Assembly: GCF_039852015.1 (NCBI RefSeq)
Contig: NZ_CP156628.1
Location: forward strand, 1 to 64,000
Reading direction: 5' to 3'
DNA: 64,000 nt
Source of the DNA: Robbsia sp. KACC 23696
GTDB taxonomy: Bacteria > Pseudomonadota > Gammaproteobacteria > Burkholderiales > Burkholderiaceae
Each line of letters starts with the position of its first letter. Positions within the stretch are counted from its first letter, which is position 1. The notes below the pieces were generated by a model, which did not search any database, was not told the origin of the DNA, and worked only from the letters and a program-made list of their open reading frames with translations. The position numbers were made by a program, and so were the translations under genes. Below are positions 33,801-42,506 of this stretch, in pieces.

Positions 33801-35055
33801 AGGGTATCTGTGTGCTGCGCGCGCGGCCTGCTTCGATCCGGGAAAAATCAAGCAAGGTATTGACGAGGCGCAGCAATCGCTGGCCGTTGCGAGCCACCAT
33901 TTCGAGTTCGGAGCGCTCCACGTGGAGCATTGTCTGGTCGGCCTCTCGGTCAAGAATGGCCTGAACCGGCGAGAGCATGAGCGTGAGCGGTGTACGGAAC
34001 TCGTGACTAGCATTTGAAAAAAAGACGGTTTTCGCTTCGTCGATCGCAGCAAGCTGCTCCGCTCTTCTTTTTTCAGCTTCATAAGCCTGCGCGTTGATGA
34101 TTGCCGTTGCAATGTGTCCCGCAATGCGCGAAAAAAGCATCGAATAGTTGGCGTCAAACCGGCGCCGTGGTGACACACCAGCAAGCAAATATCCAAAGGG
34201 CTTGAGACCCGCAGGATTTTCGATGGCGATCACCGCCAGTTCGACCAAGGGTTCTGGCCATGGCGTGCCGGGGAGTTGCGGAAAACGCTTAAAATCGACC
34301 TGAATCTTTTCGACGCCGTGAAGTGGCATCGGCCTGGGATTGACTACGGAGGTGTCGAACCGTCGCGGTGCCAACTCACGATCTACAACGCCGATAGCCG
34401 AGACTTCGGCCAGGGTACTGCCATCGTCTTCATACAGATAGGCGACGCAAAACGGCGCCTCCTCCGGAACTTCAGAAAGTTTCAACAGAGCGACTTGGCA
34501 TGCCTGCGGCGCTGACTGTGTTACCGATGTGGCTTCAGAGATTTGTCGCAAAAGCCTCTCGCGACGCTCGGCAAGTACACGGTAGGTAGTTTCAGTTACC
34601 GCCGTGAAAATCCCTTCAACCTCACCTGAATCGGTGGCGCGAACAGGACTGTAGCTGTAATAAAAATAACACTCTTCTGTGTAGCCATACCGTTTTAGCG
34701 GCAGTAGTTGATCATCGGACCAAGTCGCTTCCCCCGTCTCCATGACATGATCAAACATCGGCCCGATGATGTCCCATATTTCAGCCCAAGCTTCCGATCC
34801 TGCGCGACCTAGCGCCCAAGGATGCTTCTCCCCAAGAACCGGAGACCAAGCGTCGTTGTATATAAGCGCTCTTTGTTCACCCCAATACAGTACGATCGGA
34901 AATCTCGACCCTAAACAAATGCCAACGGCCGAGCGCAAGGCTGGACTCCATGTATCGATCGGACCTAATGGGCTCGTCGTCCAGTCATGCTCGCGAATCA
35001 GTTTAGGGAGGTCCCCTGGAACATTGAGAAAGGAGTGGTCTGGCGTGTTCGGCAT
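30847..35055 (-). CDS. Hybrid histidine kinase, two cores, three receivers
   Basis: 1402 residues. Order: PAS-like sensor (about 30-160); GAF (about 175-325); HisKA with HEFRTPL (His351); ATPase with TGIGLALVKEL (to about 565); receiver 1 with LLVDDNADMRD and Asp674; PAS (about 775-875); second HisKA with GGVAHDFNNVLQ (His910); second ATPase with GTGLGMSMVYG (to about 1125); receiver 2 (Asp1196 in FTDVVMPG); receiver 3 (Asp1329 in VTDVNLPDMTG). There is no transmembrane segment, so it is cytosolic. It ends without an output domain, so its partner must lie elsewhere. The gene is monocistronic; the IS3 relic lies downstream. Confidence 0.93.
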   Translation of the reverse strand: MPNTPDHSFLNVPGDLPKLIREHDWTTSPLGPIDTWSPALRSAVGICLGSRFPIVLYWGEQRALIYNDAWSPVLGEKHPWALGRAGSEAWAEIWDIIGPMFDHVMETGEATWSDDQLLPLKRYGYTEECYFYYSYSPVRATDSGEVEGIFTAVTETTYRVLAERRERLLRQISEATSVTQSAPQACQVALLKLSEVPEEAPFCVAYLYEDDGSTLAEVSAIGVVDRELAPRRFDTSVVNPRPMPLHGVEKIQVDFKRFPQLPGTPWPEPLVELAVIAIENPAGLKPFGYLLAGVSPRRRFDANYSMLFSRIAGHIATAIINAQAYEAEKRRAEQLAAIDEAKTVFFSNASHEFRTPLTLMLSPVQAILDREADQTMLHVERSELEMVARNGQRLLRLVNTLLDFSRIEAGRARSTQIPLDISSATADMASAFRSTIEAAGLEYNVACPTLSHPVSMDPEMWEKVVLNLISNAFKYTLVGGISVSVKAEEDVASIQITDTGVGIPSGDLPRVFERFHRVKDQSGRTFEGTGIGLALVKELVELHNGFVSVESKVGEGTIFTIKLPFCTELEKTDAVTHTLDGITSKRAESFISEARRWIPAEISDSGQGNVEAPAAVRSVNEFRGQVLLVDDNADMRDYVRRLLEDMGHTVHVAADGLDALERLTDESPDLIVTDVMMPRVDGFELVKRIRKTPSLSHIPIIMLSARAGEDEAAIGLNAGADEYLVKPFTAKDLRARVDAMLKRNEHRNQVARKLVDSNNELGETVLQRTRERDQAWNLSHDLFGIANYDGIWVSINPSWTRLLGWKETDILGRTSEWMEHPDDIRKTREEIVALSTGTASYSFENRYRTADGTYRTLSWTAVPKEELLYCVARDVTDERLREDEAMRARERSMQSQKMEAVGQLTGGVAHDFNNVLQVIGGNLQIIRQQTVDAQVLKRVDVAYSAVERGGKLASQLLSFARRHPIEPVVVNLRRLIDGMDELLSHAVGEAITLRIESPPDLLNNRVDRAHVENAILNLSLNSRDAMDGSGRLTITLKNTHVPTDEEIPVDPGAYVRLTVTDTGCGMSEEVRARIFEPFFSTKPEGRGTGLGMSMVYGFTKQAGGYVDVVSDLGKGTSISLYLPAVPDDETPLKVTTNDAPKGAGQVVLVVEDNPSVQQTVTEMLRMLNYQTVTADSADDAVDVLNSRSDIDILFTDVVMPGTMKSEELAKLVSQSFPHIAILFTSGYAENRLTRGGLVDSGLRLLSKPYTQIALARCLHETLFHHHGATKLSTRNRRSPVVILVEDDENLREATSVLLSDYDLDIHEASTGLGGVRLIEAVSADVLVTDVNLPDMTGVELAVQARRLMPHISVLFVTGEGAQEYANAVPNASSIQKPFTVEDLEREITHLMETQYLNTVKSN

Positions 35056-35514
35056 AACGGCTTGAACGATTGTTTATTCTTGGCAGGGAACGCCCGCCCT
35101 CCGGGCGATAAATTGCGGTATAAAATTGATGTTCTTAGCTTTCCATCGATCAGAATATAATCGTCCAGAGTTTCGCGCCGCTGCGTTCGATAAGCACGGC
35201 AACGCTAGATGGTTTGTTGCTAAAATGCGACGTTTTTATCGATTTTGATGACCGCAGGCCGACGAACAACGATACTCCGACAAGTATACTCGCCGCGCTA
35301 CTTTTGCCGATATTCCTGCCCTGACGCGCGTCGAGGAAAATGAGGAAGCGTCTTACGAGCCGCCGAGCCCATATTGACGGCTTAGACGGATGCCTCAGAA
35401 GGCACTTGACGTTACCTCATCCTTCCAAGGCACATCATGGAGGTGAGGTTTCCAGCGGCTTTTCTAGATTCTCACGGAAAATGCGCGGAGATGCTGGACA
35501 TCTTCTTTGATGGC
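35056..35514. other. Intergenic region, no gene supported
   Basis: 459 bases upstream of the hybrid kinase. An open leftward stretch of about 70 codons without a start (about 35150-35370) has no recognisable content. The hairpin-like CGCCCG...CGGGCG at 35092-35110 lacks a T run. The kinase promoter should lie here but was not resolved. Confidence 0.4.
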
Positions 35515-36240
35515 TTACCCCGCTTCAGCGCGTCTGAGCGCAAGCGCCGAATGTCTTTGAACGGCCGTCGCAAAGCCGGGCAAATCGATTCTTGATAAGG
35601 CTGCCAATGCCTTTTGCAATCGAACACCTACTTCGACCATTGCGGCACCATCACGGCCTATAGGCATAAAAAGTCGTCGAACATGTCCTGCACGTTTAGG
35701 CCATGCACAACAACGCGCGAGCAATCGTGTTCATCTTGGACCTCGGTTGGGTGTGTGTCGGCAAACGCGGAAAACACGCGGATACCGCGTCCAATAATAT
35801 CAATAGCAGTCCCGGGATCATTCACCGCAGGAAGGAGGGCACGGGATGCGATTTCCGTGAGCACGGATATACCGAAGCGAGGATCTTGTTCGTAGGAACG
35901 CCGTACACCGATAGAAAACGCCGCTCTCACCCCGCCGTCGTCATCCTCATCGACTGCGATCACCGAGGCCAACGGCATGGTGTGTTCCGCGAACGTGCCG
36001 GGCACAGCATGCAGATAGATTCGGCTCTCAGGGTTTTCAGATAATCTCGCCAGGGCTGGCATATCGATGTGCTGCACGTAGCCGATGTCAACCGGGTAAA
36101 TATGACGCACAGCCATCGGCAAAACGCCGTTGACAGGGAATGGTTGGCCGCCGAGGTAGGGGCGCTCTTTTCTTTCCGCTATGGCTCGCAGCGTCGCTTC
36201 TTTTACGCGGTCTGTCGTTTCGCCGACCCGAATAAGCGAC
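35515..36240 (-). pseudogene. DUF2254 membrane protein, C-terminal fragment
   Basis: Read leftward, the fragment starts in GETTDRVKEATLRAIAERKE, then RPYLGGQPFPV, GYVQHIDMPALARL, RRSYEQDPRFGISVLTEIAS and LLPAVNDPGTAIDIIGR, the conserved C-terminal half of DUF2254 proteins. At the A5 run 35668-35672 the frame shifts: one frame stops at 35658, while the other continues as MPIGRDGAAMVEVGVRLQKA and reaches the natural end at 35515. The N-terminal membrane half is absent. Both truncation and frameshift make it non-functional. Confidence 0.8.
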
Positions 36241-36330
36241 TGCAACCTCAAAGCCATCGGCTCTAAGCGATGCTGCGGTGGCTTCCGCCCATTGGCAAAT
36301 ATCGGCCACCACAAGCGCCTTTTGGGCTAT
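36235..36330 (-). pseudogene. Response-regulator receiver fragment
   Basis: In a different leftward frame, QKALVVADICQWAEATAASL followed by RADGFEVAVAYSG matches the first strand, first helix and second strand of CheY-like receivers (compare VLVVDDN...AESLA..L...GHEV..A..G). It then runs directly into the DUF2254 fragment near 36238, so a deletion joined two unrelated genes. One acidic-pocket Asp is retained (VAD). Confidence 0.55.
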
Positions 36331-36633
36331 TTGAGTGACGTGGGGCCGAATAGGTCGGTCGGCAAGGGCGGCGTAGGGAGCGCGTCATTCCTTCATACCC
36401 CCATTAATAGCAGATCACAGACCTGGTTTCACCCATCGCTTACGCCCGCGTCGGTGCATTTTTAAATTGCAAAAATCGGAAAAATACCGATTAAATTCTA
36501 AAACGGTAAATAAATTACCGTCTTATATCTATTTTAACTGTAACTTTTGTAACGTTCTATTCAAAACAATCGCTTGAATTGTCGTTAACTAAACGTACGC
36601 CGGGACGCTCGGCGATGCTTGAGAAATAACGAT
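36331..36633. other. AT-rich intergenic region
   Basis: 303 bases. The right half (36470-36560) is markedly AT-rich for this genome, with ACCGTCTTATATC- and TAACTGTAACTTTTGTAA-like stretches; it is the likely promoter region of the chemoreceptor gene. No gene is supported. Confidence 0.4.
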
Positions 36634-38173
36634 ATGAATAACATTCGCATAAGTACAAGACTGACTCTCGGGTTCGGTGTCACGATCGCCATCACCCTGA
36701 TCATTGGTATTGGTTCGCTCATTCAGACGGCGCGACTGCATGCTCGCGTCACCGAGCTAGCATCGGATTGGCTAATTGCCGTACAAAACTTGGGTGAATT
36801 GCGCAACGAAGCGCAGAACGCGCACAGGACCGCGCAGGGTTATTTGTTAGCGCTCACGCCGACCGAAAGGGCAGGAAAGGTCAAGGCGCATAACGTGGCG
36901 ATTGCCGCCTATGGGATAGCTTGGCAGCAATACCAGGCAACACAAGCAGCTCACGTAGACGAGACGCTCGCGCGCGACATTGATGCGGCGTGGCAAGGCT
37001 ATCTTCCGGTCGAACAGCGAGGCATCGATACCGCTGCCGGCAGGGAGAATCTTTCGCCGCTGCGCGGGAAATAGCGTCTCATGCGGCCGTTGCAAAATTC
37101 ACCGTGCTTTCCGACCTTATCGAGAAAGCAGTCAAACGAAGCGCTGCCGGCGCATCTGCCGCAGCTGCTGAGGCAGATGCGACGTATAAGACGATTGTGG
37201 GCGTGACCCTTAGCCTGCTGCTGATTGCATTGCTAGTCGGTATCGCAGTAGCAATTACCGTATCCCGTTCGATTACGCGCCCGCTCGTCACGGCGGTTGG
37301 TATTGCAAAAACGGTCGCAACCGGCGACCTCAGCTCTCCAATCAATGCGACGGGCAAGGACGAGACGAGTCGTCTACTACGCGCTTTATCCAAAATGAAC
37401 GCGCAGTTGGGGGGGATGGTCAAGGAAATCCACCATACGAGTATACGGGTGGCATCGGCCGCCGAAGAAATTGCCAGTGGAAACGTCAACCTTTCCTCCC
37501 GCACGAATGAGCAAGCGGGGGCCTTGGCCCAAACCGCCGCCAGTATGGAGGAACTTACGGCGACCGTTCGGCAAAATGCGGAAAATGCCAGAAACGGCAA
37601 TGCGCTCTCGAGTGAGGCATCTCAAATCGCGCAAACTGGTGGCGCTGTGGTCAGCCGAGTAGTCGAAACTATGCAGGCGATCTCGAACCATTCCGCTCGC
37701 GTCTCGGAGATCATCGGCGTAACTGAAGGCATCGCGTTCCAGACGAATATTCTCGCCCTGAATGCCGCAGTGGAGGCCGCGCGGGCGGGGCAACATGGAC
37801 GCGGGTTTGCTGTGGTCGCGAGCGAGGTGCGAGCGCTCGCTCTCCGAAGCTCGGGGGCGGCCAAAGAGACGAAGGATCTCATCAGCCAGTCGGTTTCCGG
37901 AATACAACAAGGTCGCGTCCTTGCAGAGGAGGCGGGGATCACGCTAGCGAGCGTTGTGACGTCCGTGGACAATGTAAAGCGCCTGATGGGAGAAATAACG
38001 ACGGCCACAGCAGAGCAGCAAACCGGCATTGAGCAAGTCAATAAAGCCGTCGCGCAGATGGACGCTCTAACGCAGCGCAACGCGGTGCTGGTTGAGGCGG
38101 CCGCCACTTCCGCACGACGATGTCTGAGCAGTCGCGAAACCTCAGAACTGTAGTCGAACAATTCCAAGTCTAG
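36634..38173 (+). pseudogene. Methyl-accepting chemotaxis protein, frameshifted
   Basis: The start MNNIRISTRLTLGFGVTIA gives helix 1, followed by a four-helix-bundle-like periplasmic domain. Near 37045 the frame shifts (one frame stops at 37074), and the other continues with [17 protein letters not shown], helix 2 ([20 protein letters not shown]), a HAMP domain and the signalling hairpin with [20 protein letters not shown]. Near 38117 a second shift leaves the frame that ends at 38153; the other frame supplies the normal end [15 protein letters not shown]. With both shifts repaired it would be a standard receptor of about 512 residues. Confidence 0.85.
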
Positions 38174-38333
38174 GCATACGACTGGCATGGTGCCCGTTTT
38201 ACTATCTTGCTCGCCGAAAGCTCATGATTTCCTACCGCTTGCCGTAAACAGAAACATAGCAGGCAATAATTGGGTTTCGGAACCAATTGCCAGCTAGGTG
38301 CGTAAGTACTATGCGGGCAAATCGAGATACAAA

Positions 38334-39095
38334 ATGAACGTTCGAGGGTGTGCCGGTTGTCGAAGCACGGAAGTCGGTCAAATTGACTTGGCATTTGCGC
38401 TTCAGCCAATCGTTGACCTCGGTGATGGGTCGATTTACGCGCATGAAGCGCTGGTTCGCGGCCCATCGGGAGAGTCTGCGCAATCCGTTCTCGCCCAGGT
38501 CCAAGACGCCAATCGATATCAATTTGACCAGCGCTGTCGGACTGCGGCGATCGCGCAGGCCGCTGAACTTGGCGTTCAATGCCGGCTGTCTATTAATTTC
38601 ATGCCGAATGCTGTGTATCAGCCAGAGGCGTGTATCCGAAGCACTTTTGCTGCGGCAGACCAATACGGATTTCCAATCGATCGCATCATTTTTGAGACAT
38701 CTGAGAGCGAGACGATGGTGAGCCGCGAGCACCTCGTCAACATATTCAGGGCCTACCAACGCTTTGGATTCAAAACCGCAATCGATGATTTTGGCGCAGG
38801 TCATTCCGGGCTTTCGCTGCTTGTCGATTTTCAGCCGGACCTGATAAAGCTCGACATGCATCTGTTGCGCGGCATTGACCAAGATAAAGCGCGTCAAAGC
38901 GTCGTCAAAGGTGTGCTGGCCATTTGTCGAGATCTCGGCGTCCAAGTCATCGCCGAAGGAATCGAAACGCAGGAGGAGCGCGATTTTCTACTTGCGCAAG
39001 GGATAACCCTGATGCAGGGCTTCTATTTTGCGAAGCCCGCATTTAAGAGCTTGGCTGTGGTTCCGGATAACGTGTTTCACACTTCACTGCTGTGA
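38334..39095 (+). CDS. EAL-domain phosphodiesterase
   Basis: 253 residues from the ATG at 38334. The EAL domain fills nearly the whole protein. Catalytic and metal residues are all present: AHEALVRG, LSINFMPN, FETSESE, AIDDFGAGHSG, LIKLDM, VIAEGIET and QGFYFAKP. It should hydrolyse c-di-GMP to pGpG. The N-terminus has CAGCRS and DLAFALQPIVDLGDGSI, as in stand-alone EAL proteins related to the BLUF-EAL group, but no sensor domain is attached. The gene lies between the broken chemoreceptor and the H-NS gene. Confidence 0.92.
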   Translation: MNVRGCAGCRSTEVGQIDLAFALQPIVDLGDGSIYAHEALVRGPSGESAQSVLAQVQDANRYQFDQRCRTAAIAQAAELGVQCRLSINFMPNAVYQPEACIRSTFAAADQYGFPIDRIIFETSESETMVSREHLVNIFRAYQRFGFKTAIDDFGAGHSGLSLLVDFQPDLIKLDMHLLRGIDQDKARQSVVKGVLAICRDLGVQVIAEGIETQEERDFLLAQGITLMQGFYFAKPAFKSLAVVPDNVFHTSLL

Positions 39096-39296
39096 AGATA
39101 TCAACTTAAGTTCGGTCAAACCGCAAAGTGAAAACAATCGGTGCGATGCTCGCGCAACGCTGCGCCAGCAGCTGACCGTCCGTGTGGCGCCCCTAACGGC
39201 GCACTCCCAACTAGTGGCAAAAACGCTGCGCTCCACACCGTCGAAACGGTCAGCCGGGTCTATGGGTCTCGGTGTGGATGCTGTGATTCAGATCGA

Positions 39297-39587
39297 TTAC
39301 AACCTGAAACTTTCGCGGTCTTTGTCACGGATCCATTTTGGGGCTTTCCCGCGCCCTGCCCAAGTCAGACCTGATTCTGGATCTCTATATTTCGCGACGA
39401 GTGGCTTGCGTACTTCAAAATGGTGCTTCGCGTTATTCAATCCGATATCTTTCGCTGTCAGGTTAAATACTGCGATGAGTTCACGCGCTTTTTCTAGCGC
39501 ATTTGATCTCTCTATCTTCTCCGCTTTCTCAATAGCGTCATTCAATGTTGCGCGCTGGGCGAGAAGATCTGCAAGCCTCTCTGACAT
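39297..39587 (-). CDS. H-NS-family nucleoid protein
   Basis: 96 residues from the ATG at 39587 with GGGGGAGCA upstream. The N-terminal half is a charged coiled coil (RLADLLAQRATLNDAIEKAE). The C-terminal DNA-binding motif KYRDPESGLTWAGRGKAPKW is the Burkholderia/Bordetella BpH3-type H-NS signature. It binds AT-rich, often horizontally acquired, DNA and silences it. Being next to AT-rich, insertion-laden DNA, it may be part of the accessory region rather than the housekeeping H-NS. A longer in-frame reading up to 39815 is not needed. Confidence 0.93.
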   Translation of the reverse strand: MSERLADLLAQRATLNDAIEKAEKIERSNALEKARELIAVFNLTAKDIGLNNAKHHFEVRKPLVAKYRDPESGLTWAGRGKAPKWIRDKDRESFRL

Positions 39588-39860
39588 TGCTCCCCCTATA
39601 GGTTGAAATTTAGGTGCAAAGTATATCCACTCGAGCGCCGCGACAAAATTCGTGTGCGTGGCGCAAACACCCACAAGCTCCGCAGCAGAAAAGATCCCAG
39701 CGGCAGGGGCTAGGGGATCTGTGTCCTTGTGGCAAGCGAGGCGCACCTCTACGCGAATGATCTCTGCGCAGTCGCATGCATGGGGCGTAATAAGACCAAT
39801 TTGAGTGTCAGGCAAAAAGAAGCGTGCGCAAAAACTGCACCCCGCCTATCGGCGGGCCGC

Positions 39861-40526
39861 TCAGGCCGCGAACAGGCCGTCGTTCCATCCGCACAGCGTA
39901 GCGCCAAATCCAGCTACGGTCCGCGAATGGAGCCGAGCGCTTGTCTCCACGCGTGGGAGCGCACTCCAACAGATCATCGCCCCAGTGCCTTCCAGCGCCC
40001 TGACCAGAGCGACATCCTCATGGACTGTCAGGTCTTGGAACCCGCCTGCGGTCAAGTAGGCAGCCGTGCTCACGCCGAAATTTGCGCCGTGGATATGCGA
40101 ATGCCCATCCTCGTCTCGGTAGGATCGGAGGAAGCAAGTGCGCGCTATTTCTGCTTTTGTTGGCCAAACTGACACGCTGACGGTGCCGCAAACCGCGTCA
40201 GCTGCGCACGAAAGCTGACAGGTAAGCCAGTCTGGGGCCACGATGGTGTCGGCATCGGTAAATGCTAGCCAGCGTGCGCCGAGCGCAATTGCGGCAGCCG
40301 CGCCGATCGCACGCGAGGCGCCGACGTTCTTGTTATCGACTTCAATGACAGTCGCCCCGCAGCTTCTGGCCAATTCCGCAGTGCGATCGCGACAGCCGTC
40401 GGCAACAACGATGACGACGGCCTGCTCGCCGAGCAAAGTAGGGTGGTTCGCCGCGATTGCGGCCGCCGTTACGCTTGCTTCGATGCAGTCCTGCTCGTTA
40501 TGGGCAGGGATAACAATGCCTAGCAT
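39861..40526 (-). CDS. Family 2 glycosyltransferase
   Basis: 221 residues from the ATG at 40526. The GT-A fold motifs are IVIPAHNEQDCIEASV at the N-terminus, DGCRDRTAELA, a GASRAIG segment, FTDADTIVAPDWL with the metal-binding DxD-like motif, and VHEDVALVRAL as the acceptor-side acid. It lacks membrane segments. Many short GT2 proteins like this occur in Burkholderia clusters for lipid or cofactor glycosylation; here no partner gene is adjacent. Donor and acceptor are unknown. Confidence 0.87.
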   Translation of the reverse strand: MLGIVIPAHNEQDCIEASVTAAAIAANHPTLLGEQAVVIVVADGCRDRTAELARSCGATVIEVDNKNVGASRAIGAAAAIALGARWLAFTDADTIVAPDWLTCQLSCAADAVCGTVSVSVWPTKAEIARTCFLRSYRDEDGHSHIHGANFGVSTAAYLTAGGFQDLTVHEDVALVRALEGTGAMICWSALPRVETSARLHSRTVAGFGATLCGWNDGLFAA

Positions 40527-40839
40527 AGAGTTTTCTTGGTCGAAGACCACTGAATGCGGCGGTAGGTGCGCGCCGCGCGGTCGGCAAGGCCGATGCGATT
40601 GTTTTGAAACGGTGACAGGCGAGCGTAAGCAGAATCTGTTCCGCCTCGGTTGCGGCTGCGTCTGCTGATCCACCGGACTAGCATGGACAGTATTAAGCCG
40701 AGCGAATAATTCCGCGCCTGGATGTCAGAGTGGTCTGACACATGAATAAGATGTCGCCTAATACCCGCTTTGGCCTTGGCTCATTACTCTATAGTCAATG
40801 GTATCTACGCTTTTCTGCAACCGTCATAGGAGATAGGCC
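40527..40839. other. Intergenic region before CsbD gene
   Basis: 313 bases. A TATAGT hexamer at 40790 could be the -10 element for the CsbD gene. The left part has no recognisable coding content. Confidence 0.35.
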
Positions 40840-41016
40840 ATGAATAAGGCACAAACCGAAGGCATGAAGGATCAAGTCAAGGGCAAGGTTGGTCAAATGG
40901 TCGGAAAGGTGACGGGTGACAAGGCACAAGAAGCCAAGGGTCACGCCCAGCAAGGTGCAGGGAAAGTGGAAAAGGCCGCAGGTGACGCGGCTGAACAGGC
41001 AAAGCAGTCGCATTAG
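40840..41016 (+). CDS. CsbD-family stress protein
   Basis: 58 residues, MNKAQTEGMKDQVKGKVGQM and then the Lys/Ala/Gly-rich repeats KVTGDKAQEAKGHAQQ and GKVEKAAGDAAEQAKQ. This is the CsbD-like pattern of small, hydrophilic, probably disordered stress-response proteins, induced by general stress in many bacteria. The site AGGAGATAGGCC precedes the ATG. The IS256-family element begins 11 bases after its stop, so its terminator may have been lost. Confidence 0.88.
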   Translation: MNKAQTEGMKDQVKGKVGQMVGKVTGDKAQEAKGHAQQGAGKVEKAAGDAAEQAKQSH

Positions 41017-41027
41017 GCTCGCTGAGC

Positions 41028-42404
41028 GGGACTGTCAGATTTTTTGTGTTCGAGGCGGTTAATGCAACCCGCTTTCCGGCGGGCAGCGGTTTCAGGGTAT
41101 CTCAGTCATAGGGATGCGTGAAGCGCTCCCCGTACAGTATCGCGAATTGATTCATCGCCGCTTTCCAATCATGTTCCGCGCGCTTCCAGCCAGCCGTGAT
41201 GTTGCGCAGCACCAGCCATAGCAGCTTCGTTGCTGCCTCATCACTCGGGAAGTGGCCGCGTGTGCCAATGATCTTGCGCAAACCCGCATTAACGCTCTCC
41301 AGCGCGTTTGTCGTGTAAATCACCTTGCGCACCGCTGGCGGGAACGTAAAGAAGGGAATGACACGTTCCCATACTCGTCGCCATGCTGCGGCTACTGTCG
41401 GATATCGACGTCCCCATTCGCCTTCATCGAACGCATCGAGTTCGGCCGCAGCGGCTTCGGCACTTGGTGCGGCGTACACCGGCTTGAGCGCGGCGGCCAG
41501 CGCCTTACGGTCCTTCCAGTTCGCGTAATCCAGGCTGCTGCGAATCAGATGCACGATGCACGTCTGTAAGGTCGTCTTCGGGAACACGGCACCCAGCGCT
41601 TGCTCCATGCCTTGCAGCCCATCCGTGACGGCGATCAAGTGTCGTGCACGCCGCGCGTCTTCAGGTCGTTGAAGACCTTCATCCAGAACTTAGCTCCCTC
41701 GGTGTTCTCGATCCACAGACCCAGAATGTCACGCGATCCGTCCGGCAGCACGCCCAAGGCCAGATACACGGCCTTGTTACGGACCAAGCCATCGGCACGG
41801 ATTTTTACCCGCAAAGCGTCGAAGAAGACCACCGGATACATCGGTTCGAGTGGACGGCCCTGCCAGGCGAGAACCTCGTCCATCACGGCGTCGGTGACCG
41901 AGCTGATAAACTCCGGTGACACCTCGGTGCCGTACTGCTCCTGCAAAAATGCCTGAATCTCACGCACCGTCATGCCGCGTGCGTACATGGCAATAATCTT
42001 GTCGTCGAAGCCCGTGAATCGGCGCTCGTGCTTCGGGATCAGAATCGGCTCGAAGCTGGAATCGCGGTCCCGTGGAATCTGCAGGTGTAGTGGGCCATCG
42101 GATGTGAGCACCTTCTTGGCGCTGTGCCCGTTGCGCTGATTCGTGGCGGTTGCGGGCTTCGCGGCCCCGGGCGCGTAGCCCAGATGCTGACCGAGTTCAG
42201 CGCCCAAGGCGCGCTCAATGAGCGCTTTCTTCAAGGCGGCGGACAGATCTTCGATTGAACCTGCCGTCATCGGGCCTGATGCCAATTGGTCAATCAGCTC
42301 TTTAGGAATTGACGGCAGTTCGCGTGGCGGTGTCTTGGGTTTGCGTGGCATAACGGCTCCATTTCCATAATGGTAGCCTCACACACAAAATTTCTGACAC
42401 TCCC
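41028..42404 (-). mobile_element. IS256-family insertion sequence
   Basis: 1377 bp bounded by imperfect terminal inverted repeats: GGGACTGTCAGATTTTTTGT at the left and GGGAGTGTCAGAAATTTTGT at the right (reverse strand), extending to about 28 bp with TGAGGC. The 8-bp flanks (CGCTGAGC and TCAAATGA) do not match, so no target duplication remains. The right flank is a truncated copy of a family A acidic protein gene, so the element or a rearrangement through it disrupted that locus. Confidence 0.87.
41102..42351 (-). pseudogene. IS256-family transposase, frameshifted
   Basis: The upstream frame (42351 to 41635, 238 residues) covers ALGAELGQHLGYAPG, then IIAMYARGMTVREIQAFLQ and VVFFDALRVKIRADG with the first catalytic Asp, and stops at RGVHDT. 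The second frame (41638 to 41102, 178 residues) resumes with IAVTDGLQGMEQALG (second Asp), TCIVHLIRSSLDY and TTNALESVNAGLRK (Glu). The expected GVKDILIAVTDG is broken by what looks like a one-base deletion near 41640. All three DDE residues survive, but in separate frames, so the enzyme is probably inactive. Confidence 0.87.
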
Positions 42405-42407
42405 TCA

Positions 42408-42506
42408 AATGACGATGAAGTAGGCAGCCCCAACGATCCGGTGTCTGATCCAAAGAAGCCGACCAGCAACGCTGGCGCACTGCCGAGTGCTGATCCCTTA
42501 AGCTGA
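42408..42506 (+). pseudogene. Truncated family A acidic protein
   Basis: The frame NDDEVGSPNDPVSDPKKP continues to the stop at 42504. It matches GEDVVGSPNDPVSDPKKPS of the gene at 14137. The 5-prime part is missing; the IS256-family element ends 4 bases before. This shows a third locus for this small protein family. Confidence 0.7.

Noticed and set aside
38298-39095. Longer start of the EAL protein at 38298
   Set aside because: The first 12 residues have no homologous character; the ATG at 38334 is more likely, though evidence is weak either way.
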